Positions 1 to 10,344 of a stretch of 64,000 nt of DNA are shown here, piece by piece; position 1 is the stretch's first letter; each line of letters starts with the position of its first letter. Source of the DNA: SAR86 cluster bacterium (GTDB lineage Bacteria > Pseudomonadota > Gammaproteobacteria > Magnimaribacterales > TMED112); NCBI GenBank assembly GCA_023703535.1, contig CP097967.1:160001-224000 (forward strand), in the 5' to 3' direction. The translations under genes and the position numbers were made by a program. The notes under the pieces were generated by a model that did not search any database, was not told the origin of the DNA, and saw only the letters and a program-made list of their open reading frames with translations.

Positions 1-1
1 G

Positions 2-1273
2 AGTAGGTTAGGATTTCTTGCAATAGCTCTTGTTGTATATAGAATCGGTACTCACATACCAATACCTGGCATAAATCCTGAACAGGTTGCTGCTTTGTTT
101 CAGCAGAGTCAAGGAACAATCCTTCAGTACTTTAATTTGTTTTCAGGTGGTGCATTGGAAAGAATGAGTATATTTGCATTAAGTGTTGTACCTTACATTT
201 CTTCAGCTATTGTGATGCAACTTTTTTCAAACTCAGTACCTTATCTTCAGGAATTAAAAAAAGATGGTCAAGCTGGTAGAAATAAAATTACCCAATACAC
301 TCGTTATGGCACTGTTATATTTGCTTTAATTCAATCTTCTGCTTTAACAGTTACACTTCAAACAGCAGGTTTGATAGATGCTGGCAGTATTTTCAGCGCG
401 TTTGTGGCAGTTATATCGATTGTTACCGGAACAATGTTTTTAATGTGGTTAGGTGAACAAATCTCTGAGAGAGGTATTGGTAATGGAATTTCTATTATTA
501 TCGCTACAAGTATTATTACAGGTGTACCTAGGGCCTTTGGTCAAGCGTTAGAGCAAACACAGCAGGGAGATCTGAATTATTTATTGCTAATAGTTTTAGC
601 AGTACTTACCCTTCTTGTTGTTGCATTTGTAGTTTTTGTCGAAAATGCACAAAGAAAAATTACTGTAAATTACGCTCAAAGAAATCAAGTTAGAGGTATG
701 ATTCAGGCTCCATCAAGCTTTCTTCCGCTAAAATTAAATATGTCTGGTGTAATACCAGCTATATTTGCAAGTACATTCTTACTTTTTCCCGCATCGCTAT
801 CATCATGGTTTGGAAACATTGATGGACTTGGCGGTTTACAAGAATTTTCGCTTTATTTAAATCCAGGACAGCCTCTTTACATTCTTTTATTTGTTATTTT
901 AATTGTTTCATTTTGTTACATTTGGCTTGCATTGACCTTTAGCTCTAACGATATTGCTGAAAATTTAAAGAAAGGTGGTGCCTTCATTCCTGGAATAAGA
1001 CCTGGCGAGCAAACTGCCTCATTTATTGATTTAATTCTTTCAAGACTAACAGTTTTTGGCTCATTTTACTTATCACTTGTTTGTATTTTGCCTCTAGTCC
1101 TTATCAACAGTTTTGGTGTCTCCTTTTATTTAGGAGGAACTTCTGTATTAATTGTTGTTGTAGTTATGCTTGATTTACAAAGACAAATCCAGTCATACAT
1201 TATGAGCCAACAATATCAATCTATCCTGAAAAATGCTAATATTTCGGGCTCAAAAAAGAGTAAAAGAAGATGA
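2..1273 (+). CDS. secY: Protein translocase subunit SecY (5' end cut by window)
   Basis: SecY is the channel-forming inner-membrane subunit of the SecYEG translocon. The frame is open from base 2, so the N-terminus lies outside the window; the first visible residues read as the end of the first membrane segment and its plug region (FRIG-type motif [11 protein letters not shown]). Typical SecY motifs follow, such as [14 protein letters not shown] and [11 protein letters not shown], with about nine further hydrophobic segments and a basic C-terminus ending KKSKRR. It lies directly upstream of rpmJ and rpsM, the usual end of the spc/alpha ribosomal operon. Its TGA stop overlaps the rpmJ ATG. Confidence 0.97.
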   Translation, partial: SRLGFLAIALVVYRIGTHIPIPGINPEQVAALFQQSQGTILQYFNLFSGGALERMSIFALSVVPYISSAIVMQLFSNSVPYLQELKKDGQAGRNKITQYTRYGTVIFALIQSSALTVTLQTAGLIDAGSIFSAFVAVISIVTGTMFLMWLGEQISERGIGNGISIIIATSIITGVPRAFGQALEQTQQGDLNYLLLIVLAVLTLLVVAFVVFVENAQRKITVNYAQRNQVRGMIQAPSSFLPLKLNMSGVIPAIFASTFLLFPASLSSWFGNIDGLGGLQEFSLYLNPGQPLYILLFVILIVSFCYIWLALTFSSNDIAENLKKGGAFIPGIRPGEQTASFIDLILSRLTVFGSFYLSLVCILPLVLINSFGVSFYLGGTSVLIVVVVMLDLQRQIQSYIMSQQYQSILKNANISGSKKSKRR

Positions 1274-1383
1274 AAGTTAGATCGTCAGTAAAGAGAATTT
1301 GTAAAAATTGCAAAATAGTAAAAAGGACAGGAACGCTTTATGTTATTTGTAAGAATAAAAGACATAAACAAAGACAAGGATAA
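1270..1383 (+). CDS. rpmJ: 50S ribosomal protein L36
   Basis: This 37-residue protein starts with [17 protein letters not shown] and ends HKQRQG, matching zinc-binding L36. The zinc ligands are visible as the CxxC pair near residues 11-14, Cys27 and His32. The ATG overlaps the secY stop (ATGA), which indicates translational coupling. It lies between secY and rpsM as in other Gammaproteobacteria. Confidence 0.97.
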   Translation: MKVRSSVKRICKNCKIVKRTGTLYVICKNKRHKQRQG

Positions 1384-1385
1384 CT

Positions 1386-1742
1386 ATGGCAAGAGTTGGT
1401 GGAATTAATATACCTGACAATAAACATGTTGATGTTTCCTTAACTAGTATATTTGGGATTGGCAGAAAAACAGCACAGGATATTTGCGATAAGTTTAAAA
1501 TACCTTATTCAAAAAAAGTATCAGAACTTAGTGACGGAGAGCTTGATAAAATCAGAGATGAGCTTAAAAATTACCAAGTTGAAGGTGACTTAAGACGAGA
1601 CATTAATTACAACATAAAAAGATTAATGGACTTAGGTTGCTATAGAGGGATTAGGCATAGAAAAGGCCTACCCCTAAGAGGGCAAAGAACTAAGACTAAT
1701 GCAAGGACAAGAAAAGGTCCAAAAAAAGCAATTAAGGCATAA
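1386..1742 (+). CDS. rpsM: 30S ribosomal protein S13
   Basis: S13 sits in the head of the small subunit and contacts P-site tRNA and S19. The 118-residue product has the family N-terminus ([15 protein letters not shown]), the helix-hairpin segment around [11 protein letters not shown], and the basic C-terminal tail [17 protein letters not shown]. Length matches the family (about 118). The stop overlaps the rpsK start by one base (TAATG), as expected in the alpha operon order rpsM-rpsK-rpsD-rpoA-rplQ. Confidence 0.97.
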   Translation: MARVGGINIPDNKHVDVSLTSIFGIGRKTAQDICDKFKIPYSKKVSELSDGELDKIRDELKNYQVEGDLRRDINYNIKRLMDLGCYRGIRHRKGLPLRGQRTKTNARTRKGPKKAIKA

Positions 1743-2116
1743 TGGCAGTAAAAAAGAAAACAAAAAAAATAGTCACTGATGGTATAGCTCATATAAATGC
1801 TAGCTTTAACAACACAATCATTACTATTACTGATATGGGTGGTAATGCTGTTTGTTGGGCAACATCAGGTGGATCAGGATTTAAGGGGTCAAGAAAAAGT
1901 ACTCCTTTTGCTGCACAGATTGCTGCTGAGAGAGCTGGAACAATGGCAAAAGACATGGGAATGGTAAATGTTGAAGTTAGGGTTAAAGGTCCTGGTGCAG
2001 GTAGAGAATCTTCAATTAGAGCCTTAAATGGTTGCGGGTTGCGAATAAATAAAATAACTGATGTTACACCACTGCCACACAACGGGTGCAGACCACCAAA
2101 GAAAAGGAGAGTTTAG
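1742..2116 (+). CDS. rpsK: 30S ribosomal protein S11
   Basis: S11 lines the platform of the 30S subunit near the mRNA exit. The 124-residue sequence shows the conserved stretches [33 protein letters not shown] and the C-terminal [15 protein letters not shown]. It is coupled to rpsM by a one-base start/stop overlap and abuts rpsD directly. Confidence 0.97.
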   Translation: MAVKKKTKKIVTDGIAHINASFNNTIITITDMGGNAVCWATSGGSGFKGSRKSTPFAAQIAAERAGTMAKDMGMVNVEVRVKGPGAGRESSIRALNGCGLRINKITDVTPLPHNGCRPPKKRRV

Positions 2117-2734
2117 TTGGCAAGATATAGAGGACCAAGACTAAGACTATCTAGAAGAGAAGGAACAGATTTAATGTTGACTTCTGGAACAAGAGCTATT
2201 GAGTCAAAGTGTAAATTTGAGAATAAACCAGGGAATGCTATGTCTCGAGGAAGATTGTCAGATTATGGCACTCAACTAAGGGAAAAACAAAAAGTTAAAA
2301 GAATGTATGGCGTCTTGGAGAAACAGTTTAGAAATTACTACTTAAAATCAGCAAGAATGAAAGGTAATACAGGTGAAAATTTATTAAATCTTTTGGAATC
2401 AAGGCTCGATAATGTAGTTTATAGAATGGGCTTTGCAACAACTAGAGCTGAAGCAAGACAAGTAGTAAATCATAAATCTGTAGAGGTAAATGGAAAAGTT
2501 GTAAATATCCCATCTTATGACTTAAAACCTGGAGATGAAGTTACAGTTAGAGAAAAAAATAAAGAACAACTAAGAATTAAAGCTGCTGTTGAATTGGCTA
2601 AATCCAAAGATGGACTCAGCTGGCTTGAGGTGAGCTTTGATGATATGAAAGGGAAGTTTGTTACTTACCCTGACAGATCCGAATTAAGTTCTGAAATTAA
2701 TGAGAATTTAATTATTGAGTTGTACTCAAAGTAA
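2117..2734 (+). CDS. rpsD: 30S ribosomal protein S4
   Basis: S4 is a primary 16S rRNA binder and, in enterics, the translational repressor of the alpha operon. The 205-residue product begins with a TTG codon directly after the rpsK stop, giving [19 protein letters not shown]. The RNA-binding S4 domain is visible at about residues 95-160 ([20 protein letters not shown] and HKSVEVNG). An rpoA start follows after 11 bases. No repressor-target pseudoknot was identified by eye upstream of rpsM. Confidence 0.97.
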   Translation: MARYRGPRLRLSRREGTDLMLTSGTRAIESKCKFENKPGNAMSRGRLSDYGTQLREKQKVKRMYGVLEKQFRNYYLKSARMKGNTGENLLNLLESRLDNVVYRMGFATTRAEARQVVNHKSVEVNGKVVNIPSYDLKPGDEVTVREKNKEQLRIKAAVELAKSKDGLSWLEVSFDDMKGKFVTYPDRSELSSEINENLIIELYSK

Positions 2735-2745
2735 TAGAGGGAAAA

Positions 2746-3699
2746 ATGGAAGAAAAATTGAATGTGCTTGCACCAGAAGTTGCAAAAGTCGAAGAAGTTG
2801 ATAAGAACAACTTAAAAGTTGTTTTAGAGCCGTTTGAAAGAGGGTTTGGTTATACCATCGGACATAGTTTAAGAAGAATCTTACTGTCCTACATGCCGGG
2901 GGCAGCTGTCACTGAAGTGAAAATTGAAGGTGTTGCTCATGAATACGGAACAATAGAGGGAGTTAAAGAAGATATTTTAGATATTTTGTTAAATCTAAAA
3001 GATATGGCAATTAAACTTGATGGTTCAAATGAGGCAGAACTAAAGCTAGATATTAAAACACCAAAAACAATTCTTGCATCAGATTTAGAAGTGCCTGCAG
3101 GTGTAGAAATAATTGATCCAAATCATGTTATTGCAACACTCGTGGAACCAAAAAAACTTGTTATGACTTTAAAAGTTTGTACAGGAGTGGGATATGAGCC
3201 TGCCGAAAATAATCAGAATAAAGGTGTTGACTCACTTCATCTTGATGCAATTTTTTCTCCAGTCAAAAGAGTAAATTATAAAGTCGAGAATACCAGAGTA
3301 GAAAATAGAACAGATTTAGATAAATTAATTTTAGAGCTTGAAACTGATGGAACTATCGATGCAAAGCAAGCAATTAAATTTGCTGCAACAATTCTACAAC
3401 ATCAGCTAGCAGTTTTTGTCGACGAGGAACTTGTTTCAAGAAAAGAAAAAAGAAAGGATAAATACGACTTTGATCCACTTTTACTGAGGTCTATTGAAGA
3501 GCTTGAATTAACAGTGAGATCAACAAATTGTTTGAAAGCAGAAAGTATTTTTCTAATAGGAGACTTAATACAAAGGTCTGAAATGGATTTACTAAAAACA
3601 CCAAACCTAGGAAAAAAATCATTAAATGAAATCAAAGACGAACTTGGTTCAAGAGGTTTATCTCTCGGAACTGTGCTGAAAAACTGGCCACCAATGTAA
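2746..3699 (+). CDS. rpoA: DNA-directed RNA polymerase subunit alpha
   Basis: The 317-residue alpha subunit contains the N-terminal dimerisation and assembly domain (motif [20 protein letters not shown] near residues 33-52) and a C-terminal domain with the helix-hairpin-helix region [19 protein letters not shown] that contacts UP elements and activators. It ends LKNWPPM, close to the enterobacterial form. Start choice: ATG preceded by a GAGGG ribosome-binding site. It lies between rpsD and rplQ, the standard order. Confidence 0.97.
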   Translation: MEEKLNVLAPEVAKVEEVDKNNLKVVLEPFERGFGYTIGHSLRRILLSYMPGAAVTEVKIEGVAHEYGTIEGVKEDILDILLNLKDMAIKLDGSNEAELKLDIKTPKTILASDLEVPAGVEIIDPNHVIATLVEPKKLVMTLKVCTGVGYEPAENNQNKGVDSLHLDAIFSPVKRVNYKVENTRVENRTDLDKLILELETDGTIDAKQAIKFAATILQHQLAVFVDEELVSRKEKRKDKYDFDPLLLRSIEELELTVRSTNCLKAESIFLIGDLIQRSEMDLLKTPNLGKKSLNEIKDELGSRGLSLGTVLKNWPPM

Positions 3700-3700
3700 A

Positions 3701-4378
3701 ATGAGACATAGAAAGCTTAGTAGAAGATTTAGCAGAACATCATCACATAGAACAGCTATGATGAGGAATCTAGCTATCTCTCTTATAGAGCATGAAATTG
3801 TAAAAACTACAGTCGAAAAAGGAAAATATCTTCGTACATTTTTAGAGCCTCTTATAACTAAATCAAAAAAAGATACTCTTCATAATAGAAGGAAAGTTAT
3901 TTCATCACTTAATTCTCAAACTGCCGCATCTAAACTTTTTTCTGATATATCTCCAAAATTATCTGAAACAAATGGAGGTTATTTAAGAATTATTAAGGCT
4001 GGATTTAGACCAGGAGATAAAGCAGACATGTGTTTTGTTGAATTGACTTGCAGAGATCCTGAAAAAAGTCTGTCTGATACAACTTTAGAAGATAATGCTA
4101 TTACCTCACCTGAAATAGCTCCAGTTCCAGAACAAACCCAAATTAAAAGTACATCTGAGACTGTTGCTGTAGAAAAAGAAGCTAAAAAACCTGCTTCAAA
4201 GAAAGAAGAAGAGAAAAAACCAGTTCCTAAGAAAGAAGCTGCTAAAAAAGAAGAAGAGAAAAAACCAGCTCCTAAGAAAGAAGCTACCCAAAAAGTAGAG
4301 GCTAAAAAACCAGCTCCTAAGAAAGAAGAAAAGAAAGAAAGTTGGTGGAAAAGATTTGTTAAAAATCCTTTTAGGTAA
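3701..4378 (+). CDS. rplQ: 50S ribosomal protein L17 with long lysine-rich tail
   Basis: Residues 1 to about 116 match L17 (MRHRKLSRRFSRTSSHRTAM at the start, GYLRIIKAGFRPGDKADM later). The family is usually about 125-130 residues; this protein has 225. The extra C-terminus is low complexity, with repeated KKPAPKKE-like units at roughly residues 155-212, and ends in an aromatic/basic tip, [12 protein letters not shown]. The tail is in frame, without stops, and reaches into the last bases of the convergent uvrA gene (8-base overlap), so it appears to be genuinely encoded. Its function is unknown; extra rRNA or nucleic-acid contact is a guess. Confidence 0.95.
   Translation: MRHRKLSRRFSRTSSHRTAMMRNLAISLIEHEIVKTTVEKGKYLRTFLEPLITKSKKDTLHNRRKVISSLNSQTAASKLFSDISPKLSETNGGYLRIIKAGFRPGDKADMCFVELTCRDPEKSLSDTTLEDNAITSPEIAPVPEQTQIKSTSETVAVEKEAKKPASKKEEEKKPVPKKEAAKKEEEKKPAPKKEATQKVEAKKPAPKKEEKKESWWKRFVKNPFR
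4176..4341 (+). repeat. Degenerate tandem repeats encoding the L17 tail
   Basis: Imperfect direct repeats of the type gctaaaaaacc(a/t)gctcctaagaaagaa recur several times inside the 3' part of rplQ and encode KKPAPKKE-like units. Repeat length varies in multiples of three, so the reading frame is kept. This is a coding low-complexity repeat rather than a CRISPR or mobile repeat. Confidence 0.7.
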
Positions 4379-7163
4379 TTTTTAACATTTGACCGGTAAA
4401 GGACTTTTTATTTTTTAAGATAGCCTTTAGATCACCTTCAGCAACTACCGTCCCCCCGCCATCTCCACCTTCTGGGCCAAGATCGATTATCCAATCTGAA
4501 AGTCGAATTACGTCTAAATTATGCTCTATAACTAATACAGAATTGCCTTTGCTTACTAACTGGTTTAATACATTCATCAGCATTTGAATATCATGAAAAT
4601 GAAGTCCAGTAGTAGGTTCATCTAAAATATAAAGAGTTTTTCCAGTATCTCTTTTAGAAAGTTCTTTCGATAATTTTACCCTTTGAGCTTCACCACCAGA
4701 TAAAGTGTTTGCAGCTTGGCCAAGTTTTACATAAGACAGTCCTACGTCCTGCAGTGTAACTAATTTTTTAAGAATTTGAGGTATTGAACTAAAGAACTCT
4801 GCTGCCTCTTCAACTGTCATTTCAAGAATTTCATGTATGTTTTTTTTCTTAAATTTAATTTGCAATGTATCGTCTCTAAATCTTTTACCTTTACAAACAT
4901 CACATTCAACATATAAATCTGGAAGAAAATGCATTTCAACTTTTACCCAACCTTCTCCTCTACAATTTTCACATCTTCCGCCTTCAACATTAAAACTAAA
5001 TCTACCTGGTTTATACCCTCTAGCACGTGCTTCTTTAGTATTTGAGAAGATTTCTCTTATATATGTAAATAAGCCTGTATAAGTTGCAGGATTAGATCGA
5101 GGTGTTTTGCCTATAGGACTTTGGTCGATCGATATAAGTTTATCAATATGTTCTTCTCCCATAACTTTTTTAAATTCTGTTGAGTCTGGAACTTTATGTC
5201 CATGCAGTTTTTCATTTAGTGCGGGTATCAAAGTATGATTTATAAGTGATGATTTTCCAGAACCAGAAACTCCCGTAATAGAAACTAATTTATTTAATGG
5301 AATATCAACACTTACATTTTTTAAATTATTAGTATTTGCTCCAGAAATTAATATAGATTTATTAGAAGTAACTCTTTGATCTTTTGAGATGCTTATTTCT
5401 TTTTCTCCTCTCAGATATTTTGCTGTAAGTGATTTTTTATTTTTTTTGATTTCTTCTAAATTACCCTCAGCAATAATTTCTCCACCATGAATTCCAGCAC
5501 CAATACCAAGATCTATTACATGATCAGCAGACTTTATCATTTCCTCATCATGCTCAACTACAATTACTGTGTTTCCAAGATCTCTTAATTTTATAAGAGT
5601 ATTTATAAGTTTTTGGTTATCTCTTTGATGCAAACCAATTGAAGGCTCATCAAGCACATAGATTACCCCAACAAGACCTGAACCAATTTGGCTAGCTAGT
5701 CTAATTCTTTGTGCTTCACCGCCTGAAAGTGTTTGCGCACCTCTTGAGAGATTTAAATAATTAAGTCCAACATCTTTCAAAAAAGAAAGTCTTAGGCTAA
5801 TTTCTTTACAAATTTTCTCAGCAATCTCTAATTTATTCCCAGTAAGATTTAAGTTATTTACTATTTCAAGAGCATCATCAATCTTTAAGTCACTAATTTC
5901 AGGAAGATTAAAACCATCAACAAAAACATTTCTTGAAATAGCATTCAGTCTTTTTCCGCCGCAACTTTCACATTTTTTCTCTGAAATATAGCCACTAATT
6001 TTTTCTCTTATAAAAAATGAGTCTGTACGGTTATATTGTCTCTGAAGTGATGGAATTACACCTTCAAAATTTTCCTTTTTAGTTTCTTGATTAGTGAGAT
6101 CTTTAAATGTAATTTTCTCATTTATTCCCCATAAGATTTTTTTTCTAGTTTTTTCAGACAAACTTTGCCAATTTTTATTTATGTCTTCTTTAAGATGATC
6201 AAAAATTCCTATTAATTTTGACTGGTAATAAGGGGTATTCCATGGCTCTATACATCCCTGCATTACACTAAGGTTTTTATATTTAACTATTTTATCTTCA
6301 TCGAAATAAGTATTTGTTCCAAGGCCATCACATTCTTCACAAGCACCACTAGGATTATTAAAAGAAAATATTTTTGGCTCTAACTCTTGTAAAGAAAAAT
6401 TGCACTTTGGACACGAATGTTTATTTGATAATCGAAAATTTACGTCTCCAGATTGTATGTCAACTGATCCTTCTGAAAATCTCAATGCAGTTTCTATAGA
6501 TTCTGTAAGTCTTTGTCTGCAATCATCTTCATCTTCAATCATAAGCTGATCAACCAAAACAGATATATTATGTTTTATATTTTTTTCCAAGATTGGAACT
6601 TTATTTATTTGATAAATTTCTCCATCAATACTTACTTTTGTGAATCCCTCTGCCATAAGTTGAGAAAGAAGTTCAACATGTTCTCCCTTACCATCCATAA
6701 CTATGGGAGCAAATACAGAAATTTTATTTCCTAATTCCTTTTGAATTACATTGGCTACCATAATAGTAACTGGTTTAGCATCTAGCTCAAGCCCATGATC
6801 TGGACATTTTGGTATACCTACTCTTGCGAAAAGCAGTCGTAAATAGTCATGAATCTCAGTAATAGTCCCAACTGTTGACCTTGGATTATGAGAGGTTGAT
6901 TTTTGTTGAATTGAAATCGATGGCGATAATCCCTCTATTGATTCTATATCTGCCTTATCCATTACAGATAAAAACTGCCTAGCATATGTTGAGAGTGATT
7001 CAACGTATCTTCTTTGCCCTTCAGCATATATAGTGTCAAAAGCTAGAGAGGATTTCCCAGATCCAGAGAGCCCTGTTATTACAGTGAGCTTATCTCTTGG
7101 AATTTTCAGAGATACATTTTTTAAGTTATGAGCCTTAGCTCCTTTTACTTCTATAAATTTCAA
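4371..7163 (-). CDS. uvrA: Excinuclease ABC subunit A
   Basis: UvrA is the damage-sensing ATPase of nucleotide excision repair, acting with UvrB and UvrC. The 930-residue product has two ABC ATPase modules with Walker A motifs GLSGSGKSS (near residue 31) and GVSGSGKSS (near 630). ABC signatures are [20 protein letters not shown] and [19 protein letters not shown]. Zinc-binding Cys pairs include CPKC/CEEC in the insertion and CENC/CDVC in the second module. It is divergent from ssb, the classical uvrA/ssb arrangement, with 41 bases between the starts. Its 3' end overlaps rplQ by 8 bases. Confidence 0.97.
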   Translation of the reverse strand: MKFIEVKGAKAHNLKNVSLKIPRDKLTVITGLSGSGKSSLAFDTIYAEGQRRYVESLSTYARQFLSVMDKADIESIEGLSPSISIQQKSTSHNPRSTVGTITEIHDYLRLLFARVGIPKCPDHGLELDAKPVTIMVANVIQKELGNKISVFAPIVMDGKGEHVELLSQLMAEGFTKVSIDGEIYQINKVPILEKNIKHNISVLVDQLMIEDEDDCRQRLTESIETALRFSEGSVDIQSGDVNFRLSNKHSCPKCNFSLQELEPKIFSFNNPSGACEECDGLGTNTYFDEDKIVKYKNLSVMQGCIEPWNTPYYQSKLIGIFDHLKEDINKNWQSLSEKTRKKILWGINEKITFKDLTNQETKKENFEGVIPSLQRQYNRTDSFFIREKISGYISEKKCESCGGKRLNAISRNVFVDGFNLPEISDLKIDDALEIVNNLNLTGNKLEIAEKICKEISLRLSFLKDVGLNYLNLSRGAQTLSGGEAQRIRLASQIGSGLVGVIYVLDEPSIGLHQRDNQKLINTLIKLRDLGNTVIVVEHDEEMIKSADHVIDLGIGAGIHGGEIIAEGNLEEIKKNKKSLTAKYLRGEKEISISKDQRVTSNKSILISGANTNNLKNVSVDIPLNKLVSITGVSGSGKSSLINHTLIPALNEKLHGHKVPDSTEFKKVMGEEHIDKLISIDQSPIGKTPRSNPATYTGLFTYIREIFSNTKEARARGYKPGRFSFNVEGGRCENCRGEGWVKVEMHFLPDLYVECDVCKGKRFRDDTLQIKFKKKNIHEILEMTVEEAAEFFSSIPQILKKLVTLQDVGLSYVKLGQAANTLSGGEAQRVKLSKELSKRDTGKTLYILDEPTTGLHFHDIQMLMNVLNQLVSKGNSVLVIEHNLDVIRLSDWIIDLGPEGGDGGGTVVAEGDLKAILKNKKSFTGQMLKIT

Positions 7164-7164
7164 T

Positions 7165-7193
7165 TTGATACAATCGAGTAGAAGTTTTATTAT
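7165..7193 (+). promoter_or_regulatory. Probable sigma-70 promoter of ssb
   Basis: TTGATA (7165-7170) and TATTAT (7188-7193) are separated by 17 bases, close to the sigma-70 consensus. The predicted transcript start near 7200 is only about five bases before the ssb ATG at 7205, so the message may be nearly leaderless. It lies in the 41-base uvrA/ssb gap. No LexA-type box (CTG-N10-CAG) was seen there. Confidence 0.5.
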
Positions 7194-7204
7194 AGATTAC
7201 TTAT

Positions 7205-7621
7205 ATGTCTAACGGTCTAAATAAAGTATTAATTATTGGAAATTTAGGAGCTGATCCAGATGTAAAATTTACACAGGCTGGTAGTCCTGTCGCAAATTTG
7301 TCTATAGCTACTACCGAAAGATGGAAAGATAAAAGTTCTGGAGAGCAAAAAGAAAAGGTTGAATGGCATAGAGTTGTTCTTTTTAATCGCTTAGCTGAAA
7401 TTGCCCAAGAGTACTTGAAAAAAGGTTCGCAAATTTATGTTGAAGGTAAACTTCAAACAAGATCTTGGGAAAATGATAAGGGTGAAAAGAAGTATACAAC
7501 TGAAGTCATAGCAAAAGAACTAACAATGCTAGGTTCTAAATCATCATCAAACGATACGGGAGCGGCACCTCAAATGGATGAACAGAAGCCACCTCCAATT
7601 GATGACGAGATTCCTTTCTAA
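7205..7621 (+). CDS. ssb: Single-stranded DNA-binding protein
   Basis: SSB coats single-stranded DNA in replication, repair and recombination. The 138-residue product has the OB fold at about residues 1-110 (start MSNGLNKVLIIGNLGADPD; conserved VEWHRVVLFNRLAEIA and GSQIYVEGKLQTRSW), a short linker, and the acidic tip DDEIPF that binds partner proteins. The linker is shorter than in E. coli (178 residues). The gene is divergent from uvrA and converges on fabB with a 4-base overlap at the stops. Confidence 0.97.
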   Translation: MSNGLNKVLIIGNLGADPDVKFTQAGSPVANLSIATTERWKDKSSGEQKEKVEWHRVVLFNRLAEIAQEYLKKGSQIYVEGKLQTRSWENDKGEKKYTTEVIAKELTMLGSKSSSNDTGAAPQMDEQKPPPIDDEIPF

Positions 7622-8814
7622 ATTTTTTTAATAATTATCGAACCATTTGTTCCACCAAAACCAAATGAATTCGACATGAAAGAATTAATTTCTTTTTCTA
7701 TATTTTCTTTAAGAATCGGAAAGGGTTTTGCCTTAGGGTCAAGTTCTTCTATATTGTGACTGCCGCACAAGAAATTATTTTTCATCATTAAAAGAGAATA
7801 AATAATCTCATGAACACCTGCAGCACCTAAAGAGTGCCCTGTTAATGATTTTGTGGACGATATTGGCGGCACTTCACTTCCAAAAGCTTTTGCAATTGCC
7901 TCTATTTCAGATATATCTCCTGCTGGCGTGCTTGTTCCATGCGCATTAATATAATCCACAGTCTCAAGTCCTGATAATTTTTTCATACAATTATAGGCCC
8001 CATCCCCTGAAGGGCTAACAAGGCTATAACCATCACTTGATTCAGCACATGAGACTATTTCACCATAAATTTTTGCACCTCTTTTTTTGGCGTTATTAAA
8101 GTCTTCAAGAATTAAAATCCCACCACCACCTGAGGGTATAAAGCCATCTCTATCTATATCATATGGTCTAGAGGCTTTTGTAGGAGTTTCATTATATTTT
8201 GTACTTAATGCTCCCATTGCATCGAACATCATTGCTCCAGTCCAATGATCATCTTCTGAACCTCCAGCAATAACTATTTTTTGTCCTCCATTTTTTATTA
8301 AGTTAAATCCATGTGAAACACAATGAAGGCTTGTGGAGCAAGCAGAGGATATTGAAAGTGAAATTCCTTTTGTTTGAAAAAAAGTAGAAATTACAGCAGA
8401 AGTCGTATTGCCCATTGTTCTGGTGACAGAATAAGGTCCAATTTTTTTTATGCCGTTTTCTGAAGCTTCAAATACACGTTTAATTTCTCTGCTTGAACCA
8501 GTTCCAGACCCTACAATTACCCCAGTCTCATTATTTGCAATGTCATCAATATCTAAACCAGAATCCTTTATAGCTTCCTCAGCAGCAACAAAACTATATG
8601 CTGATGTTTCACTCATAAATCTTCCCATCTTCCTGTCGATTTCATCTATAGAAAATTCCATTTTCCCAGAAACATGGCATCTCATTCCATTATCTTTAAA
8701 CTCCTGGTTCAATTCGAGCCCTGATCTTGCATTTATAAGGGCATCTAAGACCTCATTCTGCCCTCTTCCCAGACAAGATATTATTCCAATTCCTGTTATG
8801 ACAACTCTATTCAT
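7618..8814 (-). CDS. fabB: 3-oxoacyl-[acyl-carrier-protein] synthase I (FabB type)
   Basis: This condensing enzyme elongates acyl-ACP with malonyl-ACP in type II fatty acid synthesis. The 398-residue sequence carries the Cys-His-His triad in SSACSTS, NAHGTSTPAGD and KSLTGHSLGA. Segments such as FDAMGALSTKYNETPTKASR, RDGFIPSGGGG and the C-terminal MSNSFGFGGTN resemble FabB more than FabF. FabB is known in E. coli for unsaturated fatty acid elongation with FabA; no fabA is present in the window. It overlaps the upstream ispB by 4 bases, so the two are probably co-transcribed. Confidence 0.9.
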   Translation of the reverse strand: MNRVVITGIGIISCLGRGQNEVLDALINARSGLELNQEFKDNGMRCHVSGKMEFSIDEIDRKMGRFMSETSAYSFVAAEEAIKDSGLDIDDIANNETGVIVGSGTGSSREIKRVFEASENGIKKIGPYSVTRTMGNTTSAVISTFFQTKGISLSISSACSTSLHCVSHGFNLIKNGGQKIVIAGGSEDDHWTGAMMFDAMGALSTKYNETPTKASRPYDIDRDGFIPSGGGGILILEDFNNAKKRGAKIYGEIVSCAESSDGYSLVSPSGDGAYNCMKKLSGLETVDYINAHGTSTPAGDISEIEAIAKAFGSEVPPISSTKSLTGHSLGAAGVHEIIYSLLMMKNNFLCGSHNIEELDPKAKPFPILKENIEKEINSFMSNSFGFGGTNGSIIIKKI

Positions 8815-9752
8815 GCTTTTAAACTAGTTTTTAAAAAACTTTCCATTAATTCTACGTTATCTAGTTTAAATAAAGTTTTTGTGTATTCAATGCAGTTATT
8901 AATTGCCTTATCTCTCTCCAGTCTAGTCAAGTTAAAGCCGTCATTCTTCTCAATTTCATCAAATACTGCATCGAATTTTTTTTCTTCTATTAGTTTCGAA
9001 ATGTTATTTTTTGAATCTTTGTCTGCACGACTCATAGTTATGATGATCGGATAAGTTATTTTTCCTTCATTTAAGTCTTTAAATTTTTCTTTTCCAGAAT
9101 TTAACTGATCAAAAAAATCAGCAAGATCATCATTTAGTTGAAAAGCATTTCCAAAATTTAATCCCAATTTTTTTAAAGATGAAATTTTTTCTTTTACTAG
9201 CTTGCCATGAATACCTAAACACTCCAAAATTCCAGAAAATAGAATAGCTGTCTTTTTCTCAATTACCTTAAAATAATCTTCTTTGCTTTTATCTGATATA
9301 TTTTGTAATTGAATAAACTCTCCTTCTATCAATTGCTCTGCACAACTTATAAGCACTTCTGCAATTTGTGTATTCTCAAGTGAATTTAGAGCTTGAAAGG
9401 TTTTAGTATATAAAAAGTCACCATATAAGATTGCTTTTTTTAGCCCCCATTTTGCTATGACTGTAGGTTTATTCCTTCTAATTTTTGCCTCATCAATTAT
9501 ATCATCATGTATTAGAGTCGATAGATGGATTAATTCAGCCGCAGCTGCAAGTTCAATTAATTTCTTTTTTTCAATATCAATAACAGAGCCATAAATAAAT
9601 ACAAGCTGTGTCCTAATAAATTTTCCAGGATTGGCAAGAACATAATCAGAAATTTCTATAATATTCTTGTTACTAGAACCTGTAATATTCAGCATTTTTA
9701 GCTTTACTTCATCTAAAAATTCAGTTAAATTTTCAACCTCATGAAATGACAT
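8811..9752 (-). CDS. ispB: Polyprenyl diphosphate synthase (octaprenyl type)
   Basis: This is a trans-isoprenyl diphosphate synthase, which builds the ubiquinone side chain. The 313-residue protein has the first aspartate-rich motif in LIHDDIIDEAKIRRNKP (residues near 80) and a second one in QLNDDLADFFDQ. It is divergent from rplU with 16 bases between the starts, the same ispB/rplU-rpmA arrangement as in E. coli, which supports IspB over IspA or GGPP synthase. Chain length cannot be read reliably from sequence alone. Confidence 0.88.
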   Translation of the reverse strand: MSFHEVENLTEFLDEVKLKMLNITGSSNKNIIEISDYVLANPGKFIRTQLVFIYGSVIDIEKKKLIELAAAAELIHLSTLIHDDIIDEAKIRRNKPTVIAKWGLKKAILYGDFLYTKTFQALNSLENTQIAEVLISCAEQLIEGEFIQLQNISDKSKEDYFKVIEKKTAILFSGILECLGIHGKLVKEKISSLKKLGLNFGNAFQLNDDLADFFDQLNSGKEKFKDLNEGKITYPIIITMSRADKDSKNNISKLIEEKKFDAVFDEIEKNDGFNLTRLERDKAINNCIEYTKTLFKLDNVELMESFLKTSLKA

Positions 9753-9768
9753 AACTATATTTTAAGAA

Positions 9769-10089
9769 ATGTACGCAATTATAGACACAGGCAATAATCA
9801 AGAAAAAGTAGAAATCGGGTCCAAAATCGAGGTTGACTTCATTTCTGATAAGAAAAAAGGGGATACAGTGAAGTTTGACAAGGTTCTGTTGCTTTCAGAC
9901 GGCAAAACACCAAAAATTGGTAAGCCATATGTCGCTAAAGCATTTGTTTCAGGAAAAGTGTTAGATCATGCAAAAAAAGATAAAGTTTATGCTATACAAT
10001 TTAGAAGAAGAAAAGACTCTAAAAGGATAGTAGGACACAGAAGAAAAGTTACTATGATTGATATTAAGGAAATAAACAATGGCACATAA
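9769..10089 (+). CDS. rplU: 50S ribosomal protein L21
   Basis: L21 is a beta-barrel protein binding 23S rRNA domain II with L20. The 106-residue product begins [20 protein letters not shown], contains [17 protein letters not shown], and has the basic segment [15 protein letters not shown]. Its last 11 bases overlap rpmA, which starts in another frame, suggesting coupled translation. Confidence 0.96.
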   Translation: MYAIIDTGNNQEKVEIGSKIEVDFISDKKKGDTVKFDKVLLLSDGKTPKIGKPYVAKAFVSGKVLDHAKKDKVYAIQFRRRKDSKRIVGHRRKVTMIDIKEINNGT

Positions 10090-10339
10090 AAAAGCAGGTG
10101 GCTCTAGTAAAAATGGTAGAGATTCAAACCCAAATTTTCTTGGAGTTAAAAGATTTGGCGGTCAAAATGTCAACGCAGGTGAAATTCTTGTAAGACAAAG
10201 AGGAACAAAATTTCATCCTGGTCAAAATGTCGGTATTGGAAAAGATGATACTCTTTTTGCTTTGAAAAGCGGTTCGGTTGAATTTAAAGTAAAAGGTGAA
10301 AACAAAAGAAAATTCGTTAATATCGTCCCTCAAAAATAA
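10079..10339 (+). CDS. rpmA: 50S ribosomal protein L27
   Basis: L27 reaches the peptidyl-transferase centre with its N-terminus. The 86-residue sequence starts [20 protein letters not shown] and includes [20 protein letters not shown]. The mature N-terminus AHKKAGGS matches proteobacterial L27 without the Firmicute-type leader that needs cleavage. It is followed by obgE after 5 bases. Confidence 0.97.
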   Translation: MAHKKAGGSSKNGRDSNPNFLGVKRFGGQNVNAGEILVRQRGTKFHPGQNVGIGKDDTLFALKSGSVEFKVKGENKRKFVNIVPQK

Positions 10340-10344
10340 CTCAA

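Noticed and set aside
7164-7204. LexA box between uvrA and ssb
   Set aside because: No CTG-N10-CAG pattern in the 41-base gap.
8450-8827. Plus-strand frame of 125 codons inside fabB
   Set aside because: Antisense of a conserved enzyme gene; no recognisable protein features.
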